A stretch of DNA of 64,000 nt from Agrobacterium tumefaciens (GCF_005221385.1 NZ_CP039903.1:2294001-2358000); one strand, 5' to 3'; counted from the stretch's first letter, positions 34,731 to 44,303 are shown. Translations and numbers: made by a program. The notes: a model not told the origin generated them from the sequence alone.

Positions 34731-35606
34731 ATGCAGGAAAATACACAGGGCGCCGTCATCGTCATTTCCAGCCACGTCATGCGTGGATCGGTCGGCAATC
34801 GCGCCGCGGTCTTCGCGCTGGAAACCCTCGGTTATCCGGTATGGGCAGTGCCCACCATCGTCATGCCCTGGCATCCCGGTCATGGCCCATCCACGCGGAT
34901 GCGCTTTCAGGACGACGACTTCGACAAGGCCATGAGCGACCTTGAGAACGCCAAATGGGTCGGCGAGGTCAAGGCTGTTCTCACCGGTTATTTCGGCAGC
35001 GCAGCACAGGTGCGCTCCGTCGCAAGGCTGATCCGCAACCTGAAGGAAAAGAACCCGTCGCTGATTTACGCCTGTGACCCGGTCATGGGCGATCTGGGCG
35101 GGCTTTACATTCCTCTTGAGACCGCCGAAGCCATTCGCGACCACCTCATCCCGCTTGCCACCGTCGCGACACCGAACCGCTACGAACTGGCCTGGATGAG
35201 CGGCGCCGAACTTGAAACCAACAATGCCATCATGGATGCGGCGCTGGCACTCGGCCCGCCGAAAATGCTGGTCACCTCCGCCGTGCCGATGATGGCGGGT
35301 GGCACCGGCAATCTTTATCTCAGCGGCCGGCACGCCCTGCTTGCCGAACATCGCGCCATCGAGAATGCGCCGAACGGGCTTGGCGACCTGATGTCGGCGC
35401 TGTTCCTCGCCCGCCTGCTGGAAGGCCTGGATGATGAAAAGGCGCTGCAGCTGGCCACCGCCAGCGTGTTCGAAATTCTGGCCCGCACGAAAAAACGCGA
35501 GATGAACGAACTGACGCTTGAGACCGATTCTTCAAGTCTTTCCACACCCATGGCCATGGTGCAGATGCGTCATCTCTTGCATCCTTCACGCAGCAAGCGC
35601 AAATAG
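34731..35606 (+). CDS. pdxY: Pyridoxal kinase PdxY
   Basis: A 291-residue ribokinase-fold enzyme that phosphorylates pyridoxal in vitamin B6 salvage. Residues 10-25 (VIVISSHVMRGSVGNRA) form the substrate loop seen in PdxY/PdxK. ACDPVMGDLGGLYIP near 121 binds phosphates and metal. TPNRYELAWMSG near 150 and the anion-hole NAPNGLGDLMSALFLARLL with catalytic Asp near 226 complete the active site. The length matches PdxY (about 287). The start ATG was preferred to an upstream in-frame start because the conserved domain begins about eight residues later. Confidence 0.9.
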   Translation: MQENTQGAVIVISSHVMRGSVGNRAAVFALETLGYPVWAVPTIVMPWHPGHGPSTRMRFQDDDFDKAMSDLENAKWVGEVKAVLTGYFGSAAQVRSVARLIRNLKEKNPSLIYACDPVMGDLGGLYIPLETAEAIRDHLIPLATVATPNRYELAWMSGAELETNNAIMDAALALGPPKMLVTSAVPMMAGGTGNLYLSGRHALLAEHRAIENAPNGLGDLMSALFLARLLEGLDDEKALQLATASVFEILARTKKREMNELTLETDSSSLSTPMAMVQMRHLLHPSRSKRK

Positions 35607-35610
35607 CGGC

Positions 35611-35712
35611 TAGAGCATTTCCAGGAAAAGTGGCCTTCGGTTTTCCGTCTGGAAATGCGGCAACAGGAAGTTGGAGCGGTTTCGCGGTTCGAAGAAAAGC
35701 GAAAATGCTCTA
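35611..35712. repeat. Intergenic palindromic repeat, family A copy 1
   Basis: Outer arms TAGAGCATTT and AAATGCTCTA bound about 102 bases. The left half (35613-35658) contains GAGCATTTCCAGG, a GGTTTTCCG segment and CTGGAAATGC. It is the reverse-complement relative of the element at 54894-54939. A shorter relative forms the hairpin at 51645-51687. Confidence 0.75.
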
Positions 35713-35780
35713 AAGGATTGGTCTTCAACGCGCCAGGTTCGCCCCGTGATCTTGGTCCAAGCATAACGGTACTGCGATAG

Positions 35781-36422
35781 ATGAAAGATTTTCCGGAAAC
35801 TCTTCTGAACGGCTACAAGAACTTCATGAGCGGCCGCTATGTCGACGAACGCGAAAGATACCGCGTTCTGGCCGATACCGGACAGAAACCGCAAACCCTG
35901 TTCATTGCCTGTTGTGACTCCCGTTCGGCGCCGGAAACCATTTTCGATTGCGGACCGGGAGAGCTTTTCGTTGTCCGCAACGTCGCCAACATGGTGCCGC
36001 CTTTCGAGCCGGACGGACAATACCACGCCACCTCGGCAGCCATCGAATATGCCGTGCAGGTTCTGAAGGTGAAGGACATCGTTGTCATGGGCCACGGCCG
36101 CTGCGGCGGCATTCAGGCAGCACTCGATCCCAATCTCGAGCCGCTGTCCCCCGGTGACTTCATCGGCAAATGGATGAACATGGTCAAATCAGCGGCCGAG
36201 CAAATCCAGAGCAACGACGTCATGACCGCCTCCGAGCGCCAGACCGCACTGGAACGCGTCTCCATCCGCACTTCCCTCGCCAACCTGCGCGGTTTCCCCT
36301 TCGTCAAGGCGCAGGAAACCGCCGGCAAGGTGAAGCTGCACGGCGCGTGGTTCGATATTTCGACCGGCGAATTGTGGGTGATGGACGGCAAAACCGGCGA
36401 CTTTCGTCGCCCGGATCTGTGA
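35781..36422 (+). CDS. Beta-class carbonic anhydrase
   Basis: A 213-residue zinc enzyme that interconverts CO2 and bicarbonate. Zinc ligands are Cys44 (in ACCDSRSAPE, with the Asp46-Arg48 dyad), His105 and Cys108 (MGHGRCGG). LFVVRNVANMVPP and the HATSAAIEYAV helix are standard for beta-CAs. The length fits the bacterial clade. The protein has no signal peptide, so it is cytoplasmic, supplying bicarbonate for carboxylases. It has its own leader after the family-A repeat and is followed by a family-B repeat. Confidence 0.95.
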   Translation: MKDFPETLLNGYKNFMSGRYVDERERYRVLADTGQKPQTLFIACCDSRSAPETIFDCGPGELFVVRNVANMVPPFEPDGQYHATSAAIEYAVQVLKVKDIVVMGHGRCGGIQAALDPNLEPLSPGDFIGKWMNMVKSAAEQIQSNDVMTASERQTALERVSIRTSLANLRGFPFVKAQETAGKVKLHGAWFDISTGELWVMDGKTGDFRRPDL

Positions 36423-36474
36423 TTGAAGCGGGCTGTACTACTGGGCCCCTTTTGGGGGCCGCTCCGGTAACTCC

Positions 36475-36560
36475 CGTCATCCTCGGGCTTGTCCCGAGGA
36501 TCTAACCACCTCGCACAAATCGGAACGTTGCAGATCCTCGGGACAAGCCCGAGGATGACG
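36475..36560. repeat. Intergenic palindromic repeat, family B copy 2
   Basis: The cleanest copy: both arms form hairpins (ATCCTCGGG, loop CTTGT, CCCGAGGAT on the left; the exact reciprocal on the right) around a unique centre of about 30 bases, and the outer ends CGTCATC and GATGACG pair. It lies between the carbonic anhydrase and lytic transglycosylase genes, which converge. Confidence 0.9.
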
Positions 36561-36575
36561 TCAAGAATGCGGATA

Positions 36576-36597
36576 AGGCCTTGTGATCACAAGGCCT
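36576..36597. terminator. Perfect palindrome between convergent genes
   Basis: A 22-base perfect palindrome (AGGCCTTGTG, then its complement) lies 15 bases after the transglycosylase stop on the minus strand. It could act as a hairpin 3' end, but it has no T run, so terminator function is only plausible. Confidence 0.45.
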
Positions 36598-36612
36598 GTC
36601 AAACCAACGACC

Positions 36613-37428
36613 TTATTGGCCGTCGATCGCCTTGCCGATGAAGGCAATGGCCTGCTGGTAGACGCTTGCGGCGTTCCAGCCCTGGATGGCGGCATAATTC
36701 GCCTGTCCCTGTTGATAACCTGCACCACGCTGCCAGCCATGGCCGACAAGGAAATTGGCGGTGGATGCCAGCGCATCGGCGCGCGAACCGACGAGATCGA
36801 TACGGCCGTCGCGGTCGAAATCCACGCCGTAACGCACGACGTTCAGCGGCAGGAACTGCGTCTGGCCGATTTCACCATGGGCGGCACCCTTGGCGTTGAC
36901 GTTGAGCGAACCGCTGCCGACGAGCTTCAGCGCCGCATAAAGCTGCTCGGTGAAATAATCCGAACGGCGGCAATCGAAGGAGAGCGTCGCCACGGCGGAA
37001 AGCGTGTGCTGGTTGCCCATGAAGCCGCCAAAGCCGGTTTCCATGCCCCAGATGGCGAGCAGCGGACCGGCCGGCACGCCATAGGCGCGCTCGATCGAAG
37101 CGAAGAGAGAGGCGTTGTTCTTCTTCATGGTCTTGCCGCGCGAAATGATCGTCTGGCCGCCGCGCTTTTGCATGAATTGTTCGAAGGACAGCTTGAAGCT
37201 GTGCTGGCCGCGATCGGCGCGGATGGTCGCCTGATTGTAGGACACGCCGGAGAAGGCACGGTCGAGCACCGAAGCGCTGACACCGCGGCCCGCCGCTTCC
37301 TGCTTGAAGGCGCCGACCCAGGCATCGAAGCCCGCCGAAGTGTTGCCGCATTGCGCAGCCATAACCGGCGTCGCTGCCAAAACCGAGACCATGGCCACAC
37401 CAGCCAGAATTGCCTTCATTGCCCGCAT
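36613..37428 (-). CDS. Lytic murein transglycosylase (MltB family)
   Basis: A 271-residue exported peptidoglycan lytic transglycosylase that cleaves the MurNAc-GlcNAc bond with anhydro-muropeptide formation. The signal peptide is MRAMKAILAGVAMVSVLAATPVMAA. The SLT_2 domain has catalytic Glu130 in IWGMETGFGGFMG, the QTQFLPLNVVRYGVDFDRDGRIDL stretch with an EF-hand-like calcium loop, and the SANFLVGHGWQRG-type end. Unlike MltB it has no lipobox, so it is probably soluble in the periplasm. The ATG was chosen because it begins the signal peptide; a longer frame has none. Confidence 0.92.
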   Translation of the reverse strand: MRAMKAILAGVAMVSVLAATPVMAAQCGNTSAGFDAWVGAFKQEAAGRGVSASVLDRAFSGVSYNQATIRADRGQHSFKLSFEQFMQKRGGQTIISRGKTMKKNNASLFASIERAYGVPAGPLLAIWGMETGFGGFMGNQHTLSAVATLSFDCRRSDYFTEQLYAALKLVGSGSLNVNAKGAAHGEIGQTQFLPLNVVRYGVDFDRDGRIDLVGSRADALASTANFLVGHGWQRGAGYQQGQANYAAIQGWNAASVYQQAIAFIGKAIDGQ

Positions 37429-37582
37429 CAAAATCTGCCTTCGATATCCTTTGGGGAATTTATCCCGAGAACCAACACGTTGCCGTTGTAGGGGGTCGGG
37501 TGCCAAATTGTCTTTTTGGCGGCTTAAATTGCCTTTCGGCAGCAAGGCCTGCAAATAAACTGGCCGTGATCGTCACCAATGG

Positions 37583-37616
37583 AAAACCCGTCTGCCCCAC
37601 ACAGAACAGACGGGTT
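37583..37616 (-). terminator. Terminator of asd
   Basis: A ten-base stem (AACCCGTCTG/CAGACGGGTT) with a 12-base loop, followed on the minus strand by TTTTCC, lies 28 bases after the asd stop. Confidence 0.85.
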
Positions 37617-37643
37617 ATACTTAACGAACCTTAAAAAATCGTA

Positions 37644-38678
37644 TCACGCAGCCGCCTTGCGGGGCTTGATGAGACCACGATTGACCAGAAGTTCGGCGAT
37701 CTGGATGGCATTAAGGGCAGCACCCTTGCGCAGATTGTCCGAAACGACCCAGATGTTGAGGCCGTTTTCAACCGTTGCATCTTCACGGATACGCGAAATA
37801 TAGGTCGCATCTTCACCGGCGGATTCAACCGGCGTGATGTAGCCGCCATTTTCATGCTTGTCGATGACGAGGCAACCCGGCGCTTCACGCAGGATGTCAC
37901 GTGCCTGATCGGCGGTGATCTCGTTTTCAAACTCGATATTGACCGATTCCGAATGGCCGATGAAGACAGGAACGCGCACGGCCGTGCAGGTTACCTTGAT
38001 CTTCGGGTCGAGCATCTTCTTGGTTTCGGCCAGAACCTTCCACTCTTCCTTGGTGTAGCCGTCTTCCATGAAGACGTCGATATGCGGGATGACGTTGAAG
38101 GCGATGCGCTTGGTGAACTTCTTGGTTTCGACCGGATCGGCAACGAAGACGGCGCGGGTCTGCTGGAACAGCTCGTCCATGCCTTCCTTGCCGGCGCCGG
38201 AAACCGACTGATAGGTGGAAACGACGACGCGCTTGATCTTGGCGAAGTCATGCAGCGGCTTCAGCGCGACGACGAGCTGGGCCGTGGAGCAATTGGGGTT
38301 GGCGATGATGTTCTTGCGGGTAAAACCCTCAACCGCATCGGCATTGACTTCCGGAACGATCAGCGGAACGTCCTGATCGTAGCGCCATGCGGACGAGTTA
38401 TCGATGACGACGCAACCCTGCTGGCCGATCTTCGGCGACCACTTCTTGGACACATCGCCGCCGGCCGACATCAGGCAAATATCCGTGTCGGAAAAATCGT
38501 AATTCTCGAGATTGGAAACCTTCAGCGTGCGGTCGCCATAGGAGACTTCCGTGCCCTGCGAACGGGCGGAAGCGAGCGGCACGATCTCATCGGCCGGAAA
38601 GCCGCGTTCGGCCAGGATATTGAGCATTTCGCGACCGACGTTGCCGGTGGCGCCTGCAATTGCAACTTTGAAACCCAT
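37644..38678 (-). CDS. asd: Aspartate-semialdehyde dehydrogenase Asd
   Basis: A 344-residue enzyme converting aspartyl phosphate to aspartate semialdehyde with NADPH, the branch point to lysine/diaminopimelate, threonine and methionine. The Rossmann motif GATGNVGREML begins at residue 9, catalytic Cys130 lies in IANPNCSTAQ, and the substrate-binding region has SVSGAGKEGMDEL and VPVFIGHSESVNIEFE with the active-site His. Length and sequence match the Gram-negative type II enzyme. A GAGAGC ribosome site precedes the ATG. The 500-base upstream region carries a small frame with a strong ribosome site (38791-38910). Confidence 0.96.
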   Translation of the reverse strand: MGFKVAIAGATGNVGREMLNILAERGFPADEIVPLASARSQGTEVSYGDRTLKVSNLENYDFSDTDICLMSAGGDVSKKWSPKIGQQGCVVIDNSSAWRYDQDVPLIVPEVNADAVEGFTRKNIIANPNCSTAQLVVALKPLHDFAKIKRVVVSTYQSVSGAGKEGMDELFQQTRAVFVADPVETKKFTKRIAFNVIPHIDVFMEDGYTKEEWKVLAETKKMLDPKIKVTCTAVRVPVFIGHSESVNIEFENEITADQARDILREAPGCLVIDKHENGGYITPVESAGEDATYISRIREDATVENGLNIWVVSDNLRKGAALNAIQIAELLVNRGLIKPRKAAA

Positions 38679-38790
38679 GATCAAGCTCTCTTTCTGTCTC
38701 TCCTCTTTTGGGTGAGGTGGGGAAACCGCATCGCATCGCGGCTTCCTCGATCCCCAGCCAAACCGGGGAGAGAGCGGCGGGCCAGAGACG

Positions 38791-38910
38791 TCAGACGGTT
38801 TTAATCGTCGTTTTGGCCGTAATTCGGATGGAATAAGAAAGGCGCGGATCATCGCCGGCGGATTGTGCCGGTCCTTCCATGACAATCATGTCTGCAACAT
38901 GCCTGCGCAA
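38791..38910 (-). CDS. Candidate leader peptide or small protein upstream of asd
   Basis: A 39-residue frame starting at a TTG with AAGGAG exactly seven bases upstream. The product ends RITAKTTIKTV, with four Thr and two Ile in eleven residues. It lies 112 bases before asd on the same strand. A stem (GGAAGCCGC/GCGGTTTCC on the minus strand) follows before asd. Thr and Ile are end products of the pathway that Asd feeds, so an attenuation leader is conceivable. It could equally be an ordinary small protein or a chance frame. The remaining gap up to 39188 has no other gene. Confidence 0.35.
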   Translation of the reverse strand: MRRHVADMIVMEGPAQSAGDDPRLSYSIRITAKTTIKTV

Positions 38911-39040
38911 GGTGATGCTCCTTCTTCGCGAGAAGCTATTAGAAGGTTTCTCAGTTGTGTCAAGAAAAAAGGCATGTTTCGCTCCGCCCGCTCCCGGCAG
39001 GCAAAAACCGCTCTGCGACATTTTCGCACGTTATACATTA

Positions 39041-39050
39041 GACTAAAGTC
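39041..39050. promoter_or_regulatory. Palindrome upstream of MHS symporter
   Basis: GACT-AA-AGTC is a perfect short palindrome inside an A+T-rich run (ATTA before, ATAAT after), about 140 bases before the symporter start. It could be an activator or repressor site; I cannot name the protein. Confidence 0.3.
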
Positions 39051-39188
39051 ATAATCCGAAAGCATCGCTCTTATTGGGGTTAATTTTCTGTCACTCTGAT
39101 GTCATGCGCATTGCACCCGAAAGGGGAGCCCGGAGGAGAGAGACGGGCTCTGCACTGCGCCGATTGGGACATCTGTGGAGGACAGACA

Positions 39189-41072
39189 ATGGCAAATGTT
39201 GCAGCCGTGAGCAGCCCCGCCCGTCCAATGACGGGCGAGGAGAAGAAGGTGATTTTCGCCTCTTCTCTCGGAACGGTTTTCGAATGGTACGACTTCTATC
39301 TATACGGCTCGCTCGCGATCTATATCGGCGCGAACTTCTTCAGCCAATATCCGGAAACGACGCGCAACATCTTCGCGCTTCTGGCCTTTGCCGCCGGCTT
39401 CCTCGTGCGCCCGTTCGGCGCGCTGGTGTTTGGGCGTCTCGGCGATATCGTCGGCCGTAAATACACCTTCCTCATCACCATTCTCATCATGGGTGTTTCC
39501 ACCTTCCTCGTCGGTGTCCTGCCCAGTGCATCGCAGATCGGTATCGCCGCTCCGATCATCCTCATCATCCTGCGCATGCTGCAGGGTCTGGCGCTCGGCG
39601 GTGAATATGGCGGTGCCGCAACTTACGTGGCCGAACACGCCCCGAACGGCCGCAGAGGCTATTACACCTCGTGGATCCAGACGACCGCGACGCTCGGCCT
39701 GTTCCTGTCGCTGGTGGTCATTCTCGGCGTACAGTTCGCGCTCGGTAAGGAAGCCTTCGCCGCCTGGGGCTGGCGCATTCCCTTCCTCGTTTCGGTTCTG
39801 CTGCTCGGCGTATCGGTCTGGATTCGTCTGAAAATGAACGAATCCCCCGCCTTCAAGAAGATGAAGGAAGAGGGCAAGACCTCGAAGGCCCCGCTCAGCG
39901 AAGCCTTCGGCCAGTGGAAGAACGCCAAGATCGCCCTGCTTGCCCTCGTCGGCGCCGTCATCGGTCAGGCCGTCGTCTGGTACACCGGCCAGTTCTACGC
40001 GCTGTTCTTCCTGCAGAGCATTCTGAAGGTGGACGGCCAGTCAGCCAACATCATGGTTGCGGCCGCCCTCATCCTCGGCACGGGTTTCTTCGTGCTCTTC
40101 GGCTGGCTTTCCGACAAGATCGGCCGCAAGCCAATCATCATGGCCGGCCTCGTTCTGGCGATGCTGACCTACTTCCCGCTGTTCAAGGCGCTCACCTGGG
40201 CGGGTAACCCGGCACTCGCGGAAGCGCAATCCACCGTCCGCGCCACCGTGACCGCCGCCCCCGGCGACTGCAAATTCCAGTTCAACCCGACGGGTACTGC
40301 GAAATTCACCACATCCTGCGATATCGCCACCTCGTTCCTGACCCGCAACTCCGTGCCCTATGACGTGGTTGCCGGAACGGCCGGCCAGCCGGCGAGCGTC
40401 AAGCTCGGCGACGCCACCATCGCCAGCTACGACGCGATCGCAGCCGGTGCGGATGCTGCGGCCAAGGACAAGGCCTTCCAGAAACAGGTCAACATCGCAC
40501 TGCATGACAGCGGCTATCCGCTGGTGCGCGGCGCAGCGCAGGTTCCGGATGCAAAACTGGACGCCTTCATCGCCGCAAACCCGGAACTCAGCCTCAATGC
40601 TGAAGCCGTTCGTGCCACCGACAAGAAGATGGTGGCAACCGACAAGCTGGTGGCGGACAAGCTGCTGACACCGGCCGAAACCGGCGGTGCCGCCGAGATG
40701 GCCGTCTACACCATTGCCGGTGGCGGCGCCTTCGCCATGGTGGCCGATCCGGCCGCTGTGAACTGGGTCGTCATCATTGCCGTCCTTACCGTCCTCGTCA
40801 TCTATGTGACGATGGTCTATGGCCCGATCGCGGCGCTCCTGGTCGAACTGTTCCCGACCCGCATCCGCTACTCCGGCATGTCGCTGCCCTACCACATCGG
40901 CAACGGCTGGTTCGGTGGCCTTCTGCCCGCCACCGCCTTCGCGATGAGCGCGGCGAAGGGCGACATCTATTACGGTCTCTGGTACCCGATCGTCTTTGCT
41001 GGCATCACGCTGGTCATCGGCCTGCTGTTCCTGCCGGAAACCAAGGATCGCGACATCCACACCATGGATTGA
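39189..41072 (+). CDS. Metabolite:H+ symporter (MHS/MFS family) with large inserted periplasmic domain
   Basis: A 627-residue transporter, about 190 residues longer than usual MHS proteins (420-450). The opening is typical: IFASSLGTVFEWYDFYLYGSLA, motif A GRLGDIVGRKYTF and LQGLALGGEYGGAATYVAEHAP. Nine helices can be traced to about residue 335. Then about 340-525 is a soluble segment containing two Cys (361 and 377) and many Ala/Asp/Thr, before helices 10-12 (VNWVVIIAVLTVLVIYV onward) and LVELFPTRIRYSGMSLPYHIGNGWFGG. With a cytoplasmic N-terminus, the insert follows helix 9 and faces the periplasm. The substrate is probably a small organic acid or betaine, but this is unproven. Confidence 0.9.
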   Translation: MANVAAVSSPARPMTGEEKKVIFASSLGTVFEWYDFYLYGSLAIYIGANFFSQYPETTRNIFALLAFAAGFLVRPFGALVFGRLGDIVGRKYTFLITILIMGVSTFLVGVLPSASQIGIAAPIILIILRMLQGLALGGEYGGAATYVAEHAPNGRRGYYTSWIQTTATLGLFLSLVVILGVQFALGKEAFAAWGWRIPFLVSVLLLGVSVWIRLKMNESPAFKKMKEEGKTSKAPLSEAFGQWKNAKIALLALVGAVIGQAVVWYTGQFYALFFLQSILKVDGQSANIMVAAALILGTGFFVLFGWLSDKIGRKPIIMAGLVLAMLTYFPLFKALTWAGNPALAEAQSTVRATVTAAPGDCKFQFNPTGTAKFTTSCDIATSFLTRNSVPYDVVAGTAGQPASVKLGDATIASYDAIAAGADAAAKDKAFQKQVNIALHDSGYPLVRGAAQVPDAKLDAFIAANPELSLNAEAVRATDKKMVATDKLVADKLLTPAETGGAAEMAVYTIAGGGAFAMVADPAAVNWVVIIAVLTVLVIYVTMVYGPIAALLVELFPTRIRYSGMSLPYHIGNGWFGGLLPATAFAMSAAKGDIYYGLWYPIVFAGITLVIGLLFLPETKDRDIHTMD

Positions 41073-41097
41073 TCACCATCCTGATCGACACTTTCGG

Positions 41098-41127
41098 AAC
41101 CCGGTGCGCAGGCACCGGGTTTTTTTA
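41098..41127 (+). terminator. Rho-independent terminator of MHS symporter gene
   Basis: Ten-base stem AACCCGGTGC/GCACCGGGTT, four-base loop, and a seven-T tail, 26 bases after the stop. Confidence 0.95.
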
Positions 41128-41269
41128 TCGCGTGACAAGCCGGCATATCGACAGAGCCTGTCGCAGCGGGCTGTCATTCCGTCGCAGGCAAGACAAAATC
41201 AATATGGAGACAAAGCCCCCCTGAATAGGCTATGACCCCCCTATATTATCAGGCACAGGGAGAGCCATT

Positions 41270-42844
41270 TTGAAGATCGGGACGCCCAAGGAATTATATG
41301 AAGGCGAGGCGCGCGTCGGCATGACGCCCGACAGCGCCCAGGCATTGCAGAAACTCGGATATGATTGCATCCTCGAAACCGGTGCAGGCAAGGCGGCGGG
41401 ATTTTCCGACGACGCCTATCGCGCAGCCGGCGTCACCGTCGTCGATAGCGCGGATGCGCTTTACGCCGGATCCGACATCATCGCCAAGGTTCGTCCGCCG
41501 GAAACGTCGGAGATTGATCGCCTGTCTTCGGACAAGACGCTGATCTCGTTCTTCTATCCCGCCCAGAACAAGGACCTTCTGGAGCAGGCCAAGGAAAAGG
41601 GCGCCAATGTCATCGCCATGGACATGGTGCCGCGCATTTCCCGCGCCCAGAAGATGGACGCGCTGTCTTCCATGGCCAATATCGCCGGTTATCGCGCCGT
41701 GATCGAAGCCGGCAATAATTTTGGCCGCTTCTTCACCGGTCAGGTCACCGCCGCCGGCAAGGTTCCCCCCGCCAAGGTGCTGGTGATCGGTGCCGGCGTT
41801 GCCGGTCTTGCGGCCATCGGCACGGCCACCTCGCTCGGCGCCATCACCTATGCCTTCGACGTTCGCCCGGAAGTGGCCGAACAGATCGAATCCATGGGCG
41901 CGGAATTCGTCTATCTCGATTTCGCCGATCAACAGCAGGACGGCGCCGCCACCGGCGGTTATGCCGCCCCCTCCTCGCCGGAATTCCGCGAGAAGCAGCT
42001 GGAGAAGTTCCGCGAGCTCGCACCGCAGATCGATATCGTCATCACCACGGCGCTCATTCCGGGTCGTGACGCCCCGAAACTGTGGCTCGCCGACATGGTG
42101 GCGATGATGAAGCCGGGTTCCGTTATCATCGATCTTGCGGCCGAGCGCGGCGGCAATTGCGATCTGACGGTGCCTGACCAGCGCGTGGTGTCCGACAACG
42201 GCGTCATCGTCATCGGCTATACGGATTTTCCAAGCCGCATGGCGGCGCAGGCCTCGACGCTCTATGCCACCAACATCCGCCACATGATGACCGATCTGAC
42301 GCCCGCCAAGGACGGCAAGCCGGTTCACAACATGGAAGACGACGTCATCCGTGGCGCCACCGTCACCTATCAGGGCGAGATAACTTTCCCGCCGCCGCCG
42401 CCGAAAATCCAGGCGATTGCCGCGCAGAAACCGAAGGAAAGAGCCAAAGAGCTTTCGCCCGAGGAAAAGCACGCGAAAGAACGGGCCGAGTTCAAGGCGC
42501 AGACGAAAAACCAGGTCGGACTGCTCGTCATCGGCACGGCACTGCTGCTTCTCGTCGGTCTGTTTGCACCGGCAAGCTTCATGAGCCACTTCATCGTCTT
42601 CGTGCTCGCCTGCTTCATCGGTTTCCAGGTGATCTGGAATGTCAGCCACTCGCTGCACACGCCGCTGATGGCGGTGACGAATGCCATTTCCGGCATCGTC
42701 ATTCTGGGCGCGCTGCTGCAGATCGGCTCCGGCAACTGGCTGGTGGTGATCCTTGCCTCGCTTTCCGTCCTGATCGCGACGATCAACATCGTCGGCGGTT
42801 TCCTCGTGACACGGCGCATGCTCGCCATGTTCCAGAAGTCCTGA
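41270..42844 (+). CDS. pntA: NAD(P) transhydrogenase subunit alpha PntA
   Basis: A 524-residue proton-translocating transhydrogenase alpha subunit. Residues 1-380 form the NAD(H)-binding domain I ([20 protein letters not shown], the mobile loop and [22 protein letters not shown] nucleotide motif near residue 170). A charged linker (about 395-420, rich in Lys/Glu/Pro) leads to four membrane helices (about 420-520). It is a full-length fused alpha chain like that of E. coli, not the split PntAA/PntAB found in many alphaproteobacteria. The start is a TTG with GGGAGAG just upstream. pntB follows after 20 bases. Confidence 0.94.
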   Translation: MKIGTPKELYEGEARVGMTPDSAQALQKLGYDCILETGAGKAAGFSDDAYRAAGVTVVDSADALYAGSDIIAKVRPPETSEIDRLSSDKTLISFFYPAQNKDLLEQAKEKGANVIAMDMVPRISRAQKMDALSSMANIAGYRAVIEAGNNFGRFFTGQVTAAGKVPPAKVLVIGAGVAGLAAIGTATSLGAITYAFDVRPEVAEQIESMGAEFVYLDFADQQQDGAATGGYAAPSSPEFREKQLEKFRELAPQIDIVITTALIPGRDAPKLWLADMVAMMKPGSVIIDLAAERGGNCDLTVPDQRVVSDNGVIVIGYTDFPSRMAAQASTLYATNIRHMMTDLTPAKDGKPVHNMEDDVIRGATVTYQGEITFPPPPPKIQAIAAQKPKERAKELSPEEKHAKERAEFKAQTKNQVGLLVIGTALLLLVGLFAPASFMSHFIVFVLACFIGFQVIWNVSHSLHTPLMAVTNAISGIVILGALLQIGSGNWLVVILASLSVLIATINIVGGFLVTRRMLAMFQKS

Positions 42845-42864
42845 GCGTGCGGGGATCTTTTTAA

Positions 42865-44298
42865 ATGACCATTGGTATCGTTTCCGCGGCCTATGTTGCC
42901 GCAGCCGTTCTTTTCATCCTTTCGCTTGGCGGCCTTTCCGGCCAGGAAAGCGCCAAACGCGCCGTCTGGTACGGCATAACGGGCATGGGGCTTGCCGCCG
43001 CCGCCACGGTCTTCGGACCTGATGTCGGCATAGGCTTCATCGTCCTGTTGATGATCGCGGGTGGCTCCGTCCTCGGTTATTACGTCGCAAGCCGCGTACA
43101 GATGACCGAAATGCCGCAGCTTGTGGCAGCCCTTCACTCCTTCGTTGGCCTTGCCGCCGTCTTCATCGGCTTCAACGCCCATATCGAGGAAGCGCATGTC
43201 GCCTCGCTCGATGAGGCGGCGCGCGCGCTGCTGACAGGCTTTTCCGCCATCCTCGCCCATAAGACGCCTGTCGAACTGGCGATCATGAAGGTCGAGGTCT
43301 TCCTCGGCGTCTTCATCGGCGCGGTCACCTTCACCGGCTCCGTCGTCGCCTTCGGCAAGCTTGCCGGCAAGGTGGACGGCAAGGCGAAGAAACTGCCGGG
43401 TGGACATGTTCTTAATGCGGGCGCCGCGATCCTGTCGCTCGTGCTGCTCATCATGTATTGCAACGGTGCGGGCGCATGGTCGCTGGTGCTGATGACGCTG
43501 CTGGCCTTCTTCATCGGTTACCACCTGATCATGGGCATCGGCGGTGCCGACATGCCTGTCGTCGTCTCGATGCTGAACAGCTATTCCGGCTGGGCGGCAG
43601 CAGCCATCGGCTTCACGCTCGGCAACGATCTGCTGATCGTCACCGGTGCGCTGGTCGGCTCTTCGGGTGCAATTCTGTCCTACATCATGTGCAAGGCCAT
43701 GAACCGCTCCTTCGTCTCGGTCATCCTCGGCGGCTTCGGCGGCACGACGGGTCCGGCGATGGAAATCGAGGGCGAACAGGTCGCCATCGACGCCGAAGGT
43801 GTCGCAGCGGCTTTGAACGATGCCGACAGCGTCATCATCGTGCCCGGTTACGGCATGGCGGTAGCGCAGGCGCAAAGCGCGGTCTCCGAACTCACTCGCA
43901 AGCTGCGCGCCGACGGCAAGACCGTACGCTTCGCCATCCACCCGGTGGCGGGCCGCCTTCCCGGCCACATGAACGTGCTGCTCGCCGAAGCCAAGGTGCC
44001 TTACGACATCGTGCTGGAAATGGACGAGATCAATGACGATTTCCCCAATACCGACGTCGTCATCGTCATCGGCTCCAACGACATCGTCAATCCGGCGGCG
44101 CAGGACGATCCAAACTCACCCATCGCCGGCATGCCGGTTCTGGAAGTGTGGAAATCGAAGCTCGTCATCGTCTCCAAGCGTGGCCAGGGCACGGGTTACT
44201 CCGGTATCGAGAACCCGCTGTTCTACAAAGACAATACGCGGATGTTCTACGGCGATGCGAAGAAATCGATCAACGACCTTCTGCCGCTGATCAAGTAA
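42865..44298 (+). CDS. pntB: NAD(P) transhydrogenase subunit beta PntB
   Basis: A 477-residue partner of PntA that makes NADPH from NADH at the expense of the proton gradient. The N-terminal 270 residues hold about nine helices ([26 protein letters not shown] first). The C-terminal NADP(H) domain III has [21 protein letters not shown] (the [10 protein letters not shown] phosphate-binding loop), [22 protein letters not shown] and [14 protein letters not shown]. These are nearly invariant. The length matches PntB (about 462-480). A strong hairpin follows its stop. Confidence 0.96.
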   Translation: MTIGIVSAAYVAAAVLFILSLGGLSGQESAKRAVWYGITGMGLAAAATVFGPDVGIGFIVLLMIAGGSVLGYYVASRVQMTEMPQLVAALHSFVGLAAVFIGFNAHIEEAHVASLDEAARALLTGFSAILAHKTPVELAIMKVEVFLGVFIGAVTFTGSVVAFGKLAGKVDGKAKKLPGGHVLNAGAAILSLVLLIMYCNGAGAWSLVLMTLLAFFIGYHLIMGIGGADMPVVVSMLNSYSGWAAAAIGFTLGNDLLIVTGALVGSSGAILSYIMCKAMNRSFVSVILGGFGGTTGPAMEIEGEQVAIDAEGVAAALNDADSVIIVPGYGMAVAQAQSAVSELTRKLRADGKTVRFAIHPVAGRLPGHMNVLLAEAKVPYDIVLEMDEINDDFPNTDVVIVIGSNDIVNPAAQDDPNSPIAGMPVLEVWKSKLVIVSKRGQGTGYSGIENPLFYKDNTRMFYGDAKKSINDLLPLIK

Positions 44299-44303
44299 AT
44301 GAA

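Noticed and set aside
36436-36462. GGGCCCC/GGGGGCC hairpin after the carbonic anhydrase gene as a terminator
   Set aside because: The stem is short and imperfect and lacks a T run; not reliable enough to list.
42370-43968. 532-codon minus-strand frame across pntA/pntB
   Set aside because: It spans two convincingly conserved genes and has no protein-like features.
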